A stretch of 64,000 bases of DNA from Nocardioides sp. cx-173 (GTDB lineage Bacteria > Actinomycetota > Actinomycetes > Propionibacteriales > Nocardioidaceae). Of this stretch, positions 45,458-53,887 are shown in pieces. The translations under genes were made by a program, and so were the position numbers. The notes under the pieces are model-generated. The model had not been told where the DNA came from, searched no databases, and saw only the letters and a list, made by a program, of their open reading frames with translations. How positions within the stretch are numbered: the stretch's first letter is position 1; each line of letters begins with the position of its first letter. The stretch is from contig NZ_CP088262.1 of assembly GCF_021117365.1 (NCBI RefSeq), positions 4,032,501 through 4,096,500 on the forward strand. The letters run 5' to 3'.

Positions 45458-46411
45458 ATGACACTCAATGTTCTTCAGCGCGTCGGTCGGAGCCTGCTCG
45501 TCGTCGTGCTCGTCACGGTCGCCGTGGTGTGGCTGCTCAGCCTCGCGCCCGGTTCCGCCGCCGACGTCATCCTCGGCGAGAACGCGACGCCGGAGGCGGT
45601 CGCCGACCTGAACGCGGAGCTCGGGCTCGACGAGCCGCTGTGGCAGCAGTACACCACCTGGATCGGCAATGCGGTCACCGGCGACCTGGGCACCTCGCCG
45701 ATCAACGACCGCCCGGTGATGACCGCGATCAGCGAGCGGCTCCCCGTGACACTGGAGCTCGCCTTCGTCGGGCTCTTCCTCGCCCTGGTGAGCGCGATCA
45801 TCCTCGCGGTGCTCTCGGCCTGGAAGCCGGGAAGCGCGCTGGACCGCGCCATCGGCGCCTTCACCTCGGTGCTGCTGTCGGTCCCGGCCTTCATCGCCGG
45901 CCCGCTGCTGATCTACTTCTTCGCCCTCAAGCTCGGCTGGCTCCCGGTCGCCGGCTGGGGCTGGATCGGGGACGGCCTCGCGGACAACCTGCGCGGCATC
46001 ATCCTTCCGGCGCTCGCCATCAGCCTGATCGAGACGGCCGCGTTCTACCGGGTGCTGCGATCCGACCTCCTGGCGACGTTGCGCGAGGACTACTTCGCAG
46101 CGGCCCGCGCCAAGGGCATGAGCTGGCTCTACGTACTCTTCCGGCACGCACTGCGACCATCGTCGTTCTCCCTGATCACCCTGGCCGGCATCAACCTCGG
46201 CCGGTTGATCGGCGGCACCGTCATCGTCGAGGCGCTCTTCGGCTTCCCCGGTCTCGGCCAGCTGATCGCGATGTCGATCACGACCCGAGACATCGTCACG
46301 GTCCAGGGTGCCGTGGCCTTCATCGCCGTCGCGTACGTCGTCGTCAACATGCTCGTCGACGTGAGCTACGGCTTCCTCGACCCGCGCGTCCGGAAGGCAG
46401 CACGAGCATGA
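45458..46411 (+). CDS. ABC importer permease, peptide/opine family (DppB-like)
   Basis: A 317-residue inner-membrane permease with six helices. The N-terminal helix SLLVVVLVTVAVVWLLSLAPG and periplasmic loop ENATPEAVADLNAELGLDEPLWQQY are the DppB hallmark. The coupling segment is REDYFAAARAKGMSWLYVLFRHALRPS. The ATG at 45458 has GGAG at good spacing; the frame is open upstream without support. It overlaps the second permease by 4 bases (ATGA). First gene of a six-gene transporter operon inside the catabolic island. Confidence 0.92.
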   Translation: MTLNVLQRVGRSLLVVVLVTVAVVWLLSLAPGSAADVILGENATPEAVADLNAELGLDEPLWQQYTTWIGNAVTGDLGTSPINDRPVMTAISERLPVTLELAFVGLFLALVSAIILAVLSAWKPGSALDRAIGAFTSVLLSVPAFIAGPLLIYFFALKLGWLPVAGWGWIGDGLADNLRGIILPALAISLIETAAFYRVLRSDLLATLREDYFAAARAKGMSWLYVLFRHALRPSSFSLITLAGINLGRLIGGTVIVEALFGFPGLGQLIAMSITTRDIVTVQGAVAFIAVAYVVVNMLVDVSYGFLDPRVRKAARA

Positions 46412-47292
46412 CCACCATCCCCGCCCAGGCCACCCTCGACATCCTCATCGCCAAGCCGACGGTGTCGCCGCCGCGCAAGCCGCACTCGATCCTCGTCTAC
46501 CTCTCCTACTTCTGGCTCGGGCTGATCGTGCTGCTGGCGATCTTCGCGGACCTCCTCCCGCTGGCCGACTACTCCAGCCCGGTGGGTGCCAGCCGCCAGT
46601 CGCCGCAGTTCGGCGATCTGGACCTCGTGCTCGGCACCGACAACCAGGGCCGCTCTCTGTTCGCCCGCGCGATCTACGGGGCGCAGGTCTCGCTCGTCAT
46701 CGGCGTGGTGGCGTGCCTGGTCGGCCTCGTGGTCGGTGCGACGCTGGGCATGCTCGGCGGCTACTTCGGCAAGAAGGTCGACGCCGTCATCACCCTCATC
46801 GGCGACGTGATGCTCGCCTTCCCCCCGATCATCCTGCTCCTGGCGATCTCGGCGATCCTCACCCCGAGCGCCCGCACCATCCTGATCGGTCTCTCGGTGC
46901 TGGCGATCCCGACGTTCCTGCGCCTGGCCAGGGCCAACACGCTGGCCTGGTCGCGACGCGAGTTCGTCCGGGCCGCGCAGAACATGGGCGCCGGCCACAG
47001 TCGGATCCTCCTCAAGGAGGTCCTCCCCAACGTGCTCCCGACGCTCGCCGCCTACCTGCCGGTCGTCGTCGCAGCCGCGATCGTGGCCGAGGGCTCGCTC
47101 AGCTTCCTCGGCCTCGGGATCCCACCGCCGCGGCCGAGCTGGGGCGGGATGGTCAACTCCGGCAAGGACTTCCTCGCCGACAACCCCCACCTCGTCGCCG
47201 TGCCCTCGCTGTTCATCTTCTTCACGGTGTTCGCCCTCAACCAGGCCGGCGACCACCTGCGTACCAGGTTCGACAAGACGATGCAGGACTGA
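46408..47292 (+). CDS. ABC importer permease, peptide/opine family (DppC-like)
   Basis: A 294-residue permease. A cytosolic N terminus precedes helix 1 (YLSYFWLGLIVLLAIFADLL), then the DppC marker LVLGTDNQGRSLFARAIYGA. The coupling helix lies in RREFVRAAQNMGAGHSRILLKEVLPN, and the C terminus carries GSLSFLGLGIPPPRPSWGGM. It forms the heterodimeric pore with the upstream permease. Confidence 0.93.
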   Translation: MTTIPAQATLDILIAKPTVSPPRKPHSILVYLSYFWLGLIVLLAIFADLLPLADYSSPVGASRQSPQFGDLDLVLGTDNQGRSLFARAIYGAQVSLVIGVVACLVGLVVGATLGMLGGYFGKKVDAVITLIGDVMLAFPPIILLLAISAILTPSARTILIGLSVLAIPTFLRLARANTLAWSRREFVRAAQNMGAGHSRILLKEVLPNVLPTLAAYLPVVVAAAIVAEGSLSFLGLGIPPPRPSWGGMVNSGKDFLADNPHLVAVPSLFIFFTVFALNQAGDHLRTRFDKTMQD

Positions 47293-47363
47293 TCCCCAGT
47301 CACCACGATCCACCCCACCAGACGAACCCGTCGAGGCCCCCGAGTCCAGCAAGGAGAACGTCA

Positions 47364-48938
47364 ATGCTGACGAAGCTCAACAAGCGCCTTCGGACTCTCG
47401 CTGCGGTGTCAGCTGCGACGCTGGCCCTCGCCGCCTGCAGCGGCACCGAGAGCAGCGGCGAAGGCGAGGGCGCCCAGGGCGGCCCGGTCTCCGGTGGCAG
47501 TCTCACCCTCATCTCCAACGGTGAGCCGCGGGGTCTCGACCCCGCCGTCATGCAGAGCCAATGGGCGTACAACGCCGGAGTCGGAGCAGCCCTCTACGGC
47601 GGGCTGCTGTACGCCGACTCGGCCACCGGTGAGATCACCCCGCACATGGCCGAGAGCTGGGAGACCGCGGACAACGGCAAGACCTTCACCCTGAAGCTTC
47701 GCGAGGGCCTCACGTTCTCCGACGGCACGCCGCTCGACGCCTCCGCGGTGAAGTTCAACTGGGACCGGATGAAGGACCCGGCGATCGCACCGGCTCACTC
47801 CTCGGTCGCGGCGATGGTCGAGACCAACGAGGTCGTGGACGACACCACCCTCAAGGTCACCATGGTCGAGCCGACGCCGCAGTTCGCCCAGGGCATCGTG
47901 CAGGTCACGATGAACTGGATCGCCTCGCCCAAGGCGCTCGCGGCGGGTCCCGACGCCTTCAACGCCAACCCCGTCGGCGCGGGACCGTTCACGCTCGTCA
48001 AGTGGACCCCCAACGACGTCATCGAGCTGGAGAAGAACCAGAACTACTTCGAAGGCCCGGACAAGCCGTACCTCGACAAGCTCGTCATCCGCACCCTGAT
48101 CGACACCAACCAGCGCTACAACACCTTGATCAGCGACGGCGCCGACGTGATCACGGAGAACAGCCCGGTGACCCGGTCCAAGCTCGAGGCCGAGGGCTAC
48201 CACGTCGTCTCGGACCTGGTGAGCGGCGGAAGCTACATGAGTCTGAACGCGCTCAAGCCCCCGTTCGACGATGTCCGCGCCCGTCAGGCGGTAGCAGCGG
48301 CGATCGACCTCGACGTCCTCAACGACGTGCTCTACCAGGGCAAGGGCACCATGTCGCACACCCTGTTCACCGAGGACTCCCCGTTCTACTCCGACAAGAC
48401 GCTCGACGCCTACGACCCCGAGAAGGCCGAGGAGCTCTTCGACGAGCTCGCGGCCGAAGGCAAGCCGGTCACGTTCGAGTTCCTCAACTACGGCTCCACC
48501 GAGATCGCCCAGCTCGGCGAGAGCCTGATCACCCAGCTGTCGAAGTACGACAACGTCAAGATGACGATGCGCACCATCGAGATCTCCGCGATCGGCATGT
48601 CGCTCGCCACCGGGGACTACGACATGGCCGTCAACGGTGCCCTCTTCACCGGCGACCCGGAGCCGCGCCTGTCGATCAACTTCATCAGCACCTCCACCCT
48701 GGGCCGGGTCGTCAACGACCCCGAGATCGACAAGGTCCTTCAAGAGGGACGTCTCGGAAAGACCCTCGAGGAGCGCAAGGCGGCCTACGACAGGTTCCAG
48801 GACCTGCTGATCGAGAAGCGTCCGGCCATCTTCTACACGGTTCCCGAGCCGGCGCTGATCTTCGGAGACAAGGTCGGCGGCGTGGACCAGCAGAGCATGG
48901 GCACGCCAAAGGTCGAGGACTTCTGGATTGCCGAATGA
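47364..48938 (+). CDS. Family 5 substrate-binding lipoprotein, first copy
   Basis: A 524-residue extracytoplasmic solute-binding protein (SBP_bac_5). The signal peptide ends LALAACSG with the lipobox Cys at about residue 25. The fold markers are GGSLTLISNGEPRGLDPAVM, FTLKLREGLTFSDGTPLDA and VKFNWDRMKDP. It delivers ligand to the permease pair. A sister protein of identical length lies at 51046-52620. The ATG has AAGGAGA upstream. The family also carries non-peptide ligands, so an aromatic or cyclic acid is possible given the neighbours. Confidence 0.93.
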   Translation: MLTKLNKRLRTLAAVSAATLALAACSGTESSGEGEGAQGGPVSGGSLTLISNGEPRGLDPAVMQSQWAYNAGVGAALYGGLLYADSATGEITPHMAESWETADNGKTFTLKLREGLTFSDGTPLDASAVKFNWDRMKDPAIAPAHSSVAAMVETNEVVDDTTLKVTMVEPTPQFAQGIVQVTMNWIASPKALAAGPDAFNANPVGAGPFTLVKWTPNDVIELEKNQNYFEGPDKPYLDKLVIRTLIDTNQRYNTLISDGADVITENSPVTRSKLEAEGYHVVSDLVSGGSYMSLNALKPPFDDVRARQAVAAAIDLDVLNDVLYQGKGTMSHTLFTEDSPFYSDKTLDAYDPEKAEELFDELAAEGKPVTFEFLNYGSTEIAQLGESLITQLSKYDNVKMTMRTIEISAIGMSLATGDYDMAVNGALFTGDPEPRLSINFISTSTLGRVVNDPEIDKVLQEGRLGKTLEERKAAYDRFQDLLIEKRPAIFYTVPEPALIFGDKVGGVDQQSMGTPKVEDFWIAE

Positions 48939-48984
48939 ATCCGATCGGGGCCGGCGCCCACCGCTCACAGGAGATGGGACAGAG

Positions 48985-50001
48985 ATGACAGAGACACAAC
49001 CCTTGCTGGAGGTCCGCAACCTCCATGCCTACTTCGGCAGCCAGCGCGGCCCGGTGCACGCCGTGGACGGGGTCTCCTTCGATGTGCACCAGGCACAGGC
49101 GCTCGGGATCGTCGGCGAGTCCGGATCCGGCAAGTCCGTCATGTCGCGGGCGGTCATGGGTCTGCTGCCCTCGTACGCCTCGCTGACCGGTGAGGTGCTC
49201 TTCCGCGGCACCAACCTGCTCGGGCTCTCCCGCAAGGGCAAGGAGGCGCTGTGGGGCAACTCGATCGCGATGGTGTTCCAGGACCCGAGCCGGTCGCTCA
49301 ACCCCGTGGTGAAGGTGAGCCGACAGCTCACCGAGGGGATGCGCAAGCATCTCGGCGTGTCGCGTAGCGAGGCCAGCTCGCGCGCGCTCGACCTCCTGAA
49401 GGAGGTCGGCGTCCCCGATCCGGAACGCCGGATCCACAACTATCCGCACGAGCTCTCGGGCGGTATGCGGCAGCGGGTGATGATCGCGATCGCGCTCGCG
49501 TGCGAGCCGGAGCTGCTCATCGCCGACGAGCCCACGACGGCGCTCGACGTCACCATCCAGCGCCAGATCCTCGACCTGCTCCGCCGGATCCAGCGGGAGC
49601 GCCACATGGCGCTCATGCTCGTCAGCCATGACCTCGCCGTCGTCGCCGGCCGCACCGACCGGGTCGCGGTCATGTACTCCGGCAAGATCGCCGAGGTGGG
49701 TTCGACCCGCGCGATCTTCGACAGCCCCCAGCACCGCTACACCCGTGCCCTGCTCGGCGCGACGCCGACCGTGGACCACGAGCGGCACACGCCGCTCCGG
49801 CTGATCCAGGGCAGCCTGCCGAACCCGGTCGCGCCACCCCCCGGCTGCCGGTTCGCGGCCCGCTGCGACCACGCGCTGCCGGAGTGCCCGAGCGACCCCA
49901 TGCCCGCACTGCTCAGCGTGGGCACCGACCACTGGGTCGCCTGTCACAACCCCGCCGTCGTCCAGACGGCCCCTGATGGAGGTGTTCTCCTTGGCCGGTA
50001 G
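48985..50001 (+). CDS. ABC importer ATPase (DppD-like)
   Basis: A 338-residue ATPase: Walker [18 protein letters not shown], the Q-loop [11 protein letters not shown], signature [12 protein letters not shown], Walker [13 protein letters not shown] and the H-loop LVSHDLAVV. The C terminus has the oligopeptide-importer domain with [18 protein letters not shown], which in relatives binds an iron-sulfur cluster. It works as a heterodimer with the next gene's product, which it overlaps. Confidence 0.95.
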   Translation: MTETQPLLEVRNLHAYFGSQRGPVHAVDGVSFDVHQAQALGIVGESGSGKSVMSRAVMGLLPSYASLTGEVLFRGTNLLGLSRKGKEALWGNSIAMVFQDPSRSLNPVVKVSRQLTEGMRKHLGVSRSEASSRALDLLKEVGVPDPERRIHNYPHELSGGMRQRVMIAIALACEPELLIADEPTTALDVTIQRQILDLLRRIQRERHMALMLVSHDLAVVAGRTDRVAVMYSGKIAEVGSTRAIFDSPQHRYTRALLGATPTVDHERHTPLRLIQGSLPNPVAPPPGCRFAARCDHALPECPSDPMPALLSVGTDHWVACHNPAVVQTAPDGGVLLGR

Positions 50002-51016
50002 CGGAAGCGCTCACCTGCGCGGCGACGACGCGCTGCTCACCGTCGAGGACCTCGAGGTCGAGTACCGCACGAAGGCCGGCAAGCTCCGGGCGGTCGCGAA
50101 GATCAGCTTCGACGTGATGCCCGGAGAGACGCTGGGCATCGTGGGCGAGTCCGGATGTGGCAAGTCCACCACCGGACGCGCGGTGCTGCGTCTCGACCCG
50201 ATCGCCGGCGGCCGGATCCGCTACAACGGCCAGGCCATCGAGGAAGCGAAGCCGAAGGAGCTGCGCCGGCTGCGCCGGGAGATGCAGATGATCTTCCAGG
50301 AGCCGGTCGGATCGCTGAACCCGAGACGAAAGGTGCGGGAGGTCGTCGTCGAGGGTCTCGACATCGCCGGCGCCTCGAAGAAGGTCCAGGAGGAGACGGC
50401 CGAGCGGGTGCTGAACCAGGTCGGGCTCGATCCCGCGCGCTTCGCCGACATGCTGCCGCGCCAGCTCTCCGGAGGCCAGGCCCAGCGCGTCGCCATCGGC
50501 CGGGCATTGGCTGTCGAGCCGAAGCTGCTCATCTGCGACGAGCCGGTCTCGGCGCTCGACGTCTCGGTGCAGGCACAGGTGATCAACCTGCTCGAGGAGA
50601 TGAAGGCGGCCTACGACCTGACCATCGTCTTCATCGCCCACGACCTCGGCGTGGTCCGGGCCGTCAGCGACAACGCGATGGTGATGTACCTCGGCAAGGT
50701 CTGCGAGTTCGGCGACGCCGTTCAGGTGTACGACAACCCCGCCCACCCCTATACGCGTGGACTGCTCGACTCGGTGCCCCTCCTCGAGACCGAGGAGGGC
50801 TTCGCCGGCCCCGCGCTCGAGGGTGACATCCCGTCCCCGATCAGCCCGCCGGACGGCTGCCGCTTCCGCTCGCGCTGCCCGTCTGCGCAGGACCGCTGCG
50901 CGGTCGAGGAGCCCGAGGTGCGCGAGGTGCGCCCGGGCCAGTTCGCCGCGTGCCACTTCCCGCTCGGCGTCCCCAGCGCGGACCTGCCGGAGGAAGCGGT
51001 CACCGTCCCCGTCTGA
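49991..51016 (+). CDS. ABC importer ATPase (DppF-like)
   Basis: A 341-residue ATPase: Walker [19 protein letters not shown]-loop [11 protein letters not shown] (Glu replaces the usual Asp), signature [12 protein letters not shown], Walker [14 protein letters not shown]-loop FIAHDLGVV. The C-terminal cysteine region reads [19 protein letters not shown] favour the TTG at 49991, which has GGAGGT seven bases upstream; the ATG at 49976 lies inside that ribosome site. The start overlaps the previous gene by 11 bases. Confidence 0.93.
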   Translation: MAGSGSAHLRGDDALLTVEDLEVEYRTKAGKLRAVAKISFDVMPGETLGIVGESGCGKSTTGRAVLRLDPIAGGRIRYNGQAIEEAKPKELRRLRREMQMIFQEPVGSLNPRRKVREVVVEGLDIAGASKKVQEETAERVLNQVGLDPARFADMLPRQLSGGQAQRVAIGRALAVEPKLLICDEPVSALDVSVQAQVINLLEEMKAAYDLTIVFIAHDLGVVRAVSDNAMVMYLGKVCEFGDAVQVYDNPAHPYTRGLLDSVPLLETEEGFAGPALEGDIPSPISPPDGCRFRSRCPSAQDRCAVEEPEVREVRPGQFAACHFPLGVPSADLPEEAVTVPV

Positions 51017-51045
51017 GCACCGTCTCAACACCAAGGAGTCCCTCC

Positions 51046-52620
51046 ATGTCCCCGCACCCCAGCAGGTTGCGCCTGCTCGCCACCGCCGCCACCGTGTCGC
51101 TCCTGCTGGCGGCGTGCGGTGGCGGCGGCTCAGACGGCGATGGCCGCGGCGGCGCAGAGGGCGAGCCGGTCGCCGGCGGGTCCCTCGCGATGATCGCCCC
51201 CGGCGAGCCGCGCGGGCTCGACCCGGCCGTGATGCAGAACGCCTGGTCGGCCAACGCCGCGGTGGGCGCGGCCCTCTACGGCGCTCTGCTCGAGACCGAC
51301 ATCACCACCGGTGAGGTCACTCCGAGCCTGGCGGAGAGCTGGGAGACGACCGACCACGGGAAGACGTTCACCCTGACGCTGCGCGAGGGCACGACGTTCT
51401 CCGACGGGACTCCCTTCGACGCGGCTGCCGTCAAGTTCAACTGGGACCGGCTCAAGGACCCTGCGGTCGCACCACTGCACGCCACCGTCGCGAACATGAT
51501 CGCCACCAACGAGGTCATCGACGCCACCACCCTCGAGGTGACGATGGTCTCGCCCATCCCCCAGTTCGCGCAGGGCATCGCGACCTCGGGTCTGACCTGG
51601 ATCGCCTCCCCGAAGGCGCTCGAGGCGGGCACCGACGCGTTCAACACCGACCCCGTGGGCGCAGGGCCGTTCACGCTGGTCGACTGGACCCCGAACGACG
51701 TCATGGAGCTGGAAAAGAACGACAAGTACTTCGAGGGCCCCGACAAGCCGTACCTCGACGAGCTCACGATCCGCACCATCACCGACACCAACCAGCGCTA
51801 CAACACCCTGGCGAGCGGTGGGGCGGACGTGATCGTGGAGAGCAACCGGGTCACCCAGGCCAAGCTCGAGGACGAGGGCAAGGTGGTCGAGCGCGGGGAG
51901 TTCAGCGGTGGGAACTACCTCCGGTTCAACACCCTCAAGCCCCCCTTCGACGACGTGCGGGCCCGCCAGGCGGTGGCCGCCGCCTTCGACTACGACCAGG
52001 CCAACCAGGCGATGTCCCAGGGCAAGGCCCAGCAGCTGCACACGCTGTTCTCCGAGAAGTCGCCGTTCTACTCCGCCAAGGAGCTCGACGGCTACGACCC
52101 CGAGCGGGCGCAGGAGCTCTTCGACGAGCTCGCCGCCGAGGGGAAGCCGGTGGAGTTCACCTTCACCGGCTGGGGCTCCTTCGAGACCACGACGCTCGGC
52201 GAGAACCTGATCACCCAGCTGTCGCAGTACGACAACGTCAGCGTCGAGATGCAGGACGCCCAAATGGCCGACATCGGCCGGGTGCTGGCCACCGGTGACT
52301 TCCAGGTCGTCGTGCACGGAGTGCCCTTCTCCGGCGACCCCGACCCTCTGCTCTGGGTGGCGTGGCACAGCGACTCGGTCTCGAACGCCGCGCTCTCCGA
52401 TCCGATCATCGACAAGGCGCTCGACGAGGGCCGGCTCGCGACGACCGTCGAGGATCGCAAGGCGGCCTACGACCGGCTCCAGGACCAGCTCATCGCCTCC
52501 CGCCCGATGGTCTTCACCGAGGTGCCGGTCCCGTCGCTGATCAGCAACACCAACGTCGGCGGCCTGAGCCTGTGCTGCTGGGGCGCCCCCCGGGTGGCCG
52601 ACCTCTGGATCACCGACTGA
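51046..52620 (+). CDS. Family 5 substrate-binding lipoprotein, second copy
   Basis: A 524-residue sister of the protein at 47364-48938, close over its whole length (for example GGSLAMIAPGEPRGLDPAVM and VKFNWDRLKDP). The lipobox is LLLAACGG. The divergent parts include the C terminus (NVGGLSLCCWGAPRVADLW) and the region after DPDPLLWVAWHSDS. Two binding proteins for one pore suggest either a broader substrate range or different affinities. It closes the operon and is followed by a terminator. Confidence 0.93.
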   Translation: MSPHPSRLRLLATAATVSLLLAACGGGGSDGDGRGGAEGEPVAGGSLAMIAPGEPRGLDPAVMQNAWSANAAVGAALYGALLETDITTGEVTPSLAESWETTDHGKTFTLTLREGTTFSDGTPFDAAAVKFNWDRLKDPAVAPLHATVANMIATNEVIDATTLEVTMVSPIPQFAQGIATSGLTWIASPKALEAGTDAFNTDPVGAGPFTLVDWTPNDVMELEKNDKYFEGPDKPYLDELTIRTITDTNQRYNTLASGGADVIVESNRVTQAKLEDEGKVVERGEFSGGNYLRFNTLKPPFDDVRARQAVAAAFDYDQANQAMSQGKAQQLHTLFSEKSPFYSAKELDGYDPERAQELFDELAAEGKPVEFTFTGWGSFETTTLGENLITQLSQYDNVSVEMQDAQMADIGRVLATGDFQVVVHGVPFSGDPDPLLWVAWHSDSVSNAALSDPIIDKALDEGRLATTVEDRKAAYDRLQDQLIASRPMVFTEVPVPSLISNTNVGGLSLCCWGAPRVADLWITD

Positions 52621-52642
52621 CCCTGCGGGCACTTGTACGACG

Positions 52643-52680
52643 AGAGGCTCGGCCGGGGACCCGGCCGAGCCTCTTCTCTT
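52643..52680 (+). terminator. Hairpin terminator with T-rich tail after the ABC operon
   Basis: A 14-base perfect stem (AGAGGCTCGGCCGG with CCGGCCGAGCCTCT), a GGAC loop and then a TCTCTT tail. It follows the second binding protein by 22 bases. The convergent VOC gene ends at 52689. Confidence 0.85.
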
Positions 52681-52688
52681 CGCGTGCC

Positions 52689-53297
52689 TCAGGCGCTCGG
52701 GTGGTTCCCGTAGATCCACTTCATGTACGTGTTGTTCGGGCTGCGGTCACCCGCGACCCAGCGGGCCATGGTGGCGTGCGCGTTCGCGAGCTGGTCGGCG
52801 TTGATCTCCGCCGCGTTCTCGGGCTCGGCCACGAACTCCACCGTGGTCCCGTCGGGGTCCTTCGCGTACAGCGAGACGCAGTAGTAGTGGTCGATGACGA
52901 ACGGGTTCAGCCCCGCCTCCTCGAGCCGGTCGCGGAGCGCGATCTGGTCCTCGGGCGTCACGAACCAGGAGATGTGCGCCAGGTTGTTGCGCTGCCGTCC
53001 CCACTCGTAGACGTCCTCGTCGGCGTAGCCGAAGAACGCGATCGTCGAGCCGTCGGCGGCCGCGTAGAAGGCGTGCATGTACTCGAGCTGGCGGCCGGGG
53101 AAGTTGGGATACTCGTTGACCTCCGCCCAGGCGGCGATGAGCGGCATCCCGAGAATGTCCTCGTAGAAGTGCCGGGTGGCCTCGTGGTCCTTGCACACGT
53201 ACGCCACATGGTGTCCGCGCTGGGGAAGGATCCGGGCCTTCGTCGCCGTCGGCACGGCGCCTGCCGCGGGCTCGGCCGCGACCAGATTGTCGACCAT
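52689..53297 (-). CDS. VOC-fold dioxygenase-like protein
   Basis: A 202-residue VOC protein. The opening GHHVAYVCKDHEATRHFYEDILGMPL is the fold's first module, with the first His in GHHVAY. A second module has LAHISWFVTPEDQIALRDRL and VSLYAKDPDGTTVEFVAE, supplying the His and the final Glu. The pattern is that of single-unit extradiol dioxygenases or glyoxalases. GGAGAGA precedes the ATG at 53297. It is divergent from a monooxygenase-fold gene and convergent with the ABC operon. Confidence 0.83.
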   Translation of the reverse strand: MVDNLVAAEPAAGAVPTATKARILPQRGHHVAYVCKDHEATRHFYEDILGMPLIAAWAEVNEYPNFPGRQLEYMHAFYAAADGSTIAFFGYADEDVYEWGRQRNNLAHISWFVTPEDQIALRDRLEEAGLNPFVIDHYYCVSLYAKDPDGTTVEFVAEPENAAEINADQLANAHATMARWVAGDRSPNNTYMKWIYGNHPSA

Positions 53298-53506
53298 GGC
53301 TTTCTCTCCACTCTGGGGGTTGGGACTTCTCCCGACCTGAGGCCGGGCGTGACTCATTGAACATCCGGATCAGCGGGTCGGAGCGTGCTCCGTCCCGGCC
53401 ACCAGAACGAGTCCACGGCGAGCAGAGCCCTCGTCGCTACTGTCCCCGACAGTCGGCCCGGCCCTCATCGCCGGAGCGCCGTCCCCAGCCACCGAGGAGA
53501 TCCGCC

Positions 53507-53812
53507 ATGCTGCTGCTGTCCGTTTCGATGACCTTCGCTCCTGAGGACTTCGACGATGTGAAGGCCTACGTCACCAAGCTCCAGGGCCTGAGCCGGACCG
53601 AGCCCGGCTGCGTCGAGTACTGGTGGGCGATGCCGGTCGACGAGGAGCACACGCTTCGGCTCTTCGAGTGCTGGGAGTCCAAGGAGGCCCTCGTCGAGCA
53701 CCTCAAGCTGCCGCACGAGCAGGAGTGGTTCGCCACCTACCAGCCGAAGGTGGTCAGCAGCTCGGTGGTCGCCTACGACCCGACCACGAGCGGGCCCTTC
53801 GGCGGTCTGTGA
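53507..53812 (+). CDS. Antibiotic biosynthesis monooxygenase (ABM) domain protein
   Basis: A 101-residue dimeric alpha/beta-barrel protein. The family marks are FDDVKAYVTKLQGLSRTEPGCVEYWW, LRLFECWESKEALVEHLKLPH and a short C-terminal strand. Some members are cofactor-free quinol-forming monooxygenases (YgiN type); others only bind ligands. The ATG at 53507 follows GAGGAGA; the frame upstream is not coding. It ends just before a strong hairpin. Confidence 0.85.
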   Translation: MLLLSVSMTFAPEDFDDVKAYVTKLQGLSRTEPGCVEYWWAMPVDEEHTLRLFECWESKEALVEHLKLPHEQEWFATYQPKVVSSSVVAYDPTTSGPFGGL

Positions 53813-53835
53813 CGCCGGCCCTGCACCCAGAAGTG

Positions 53836-53872
53836 CCGCTGCCCCGTCCGGTATCACCGGACGGGGCAGCGG
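53836..53872. terminator. Bidirectional hairpin terminator
   Basis: A perfect 16-base stem (CCGCTGCCCCGTCCGG with CCGGACGGGGCAGCGG) and a TATCA loop lies between the convergent ABM gene (ends 53812) and KstD-like gene (ends 53888). Confidence 0.85.
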
Positions 53873-53887
53873 GCGCTAGGGGACAAC

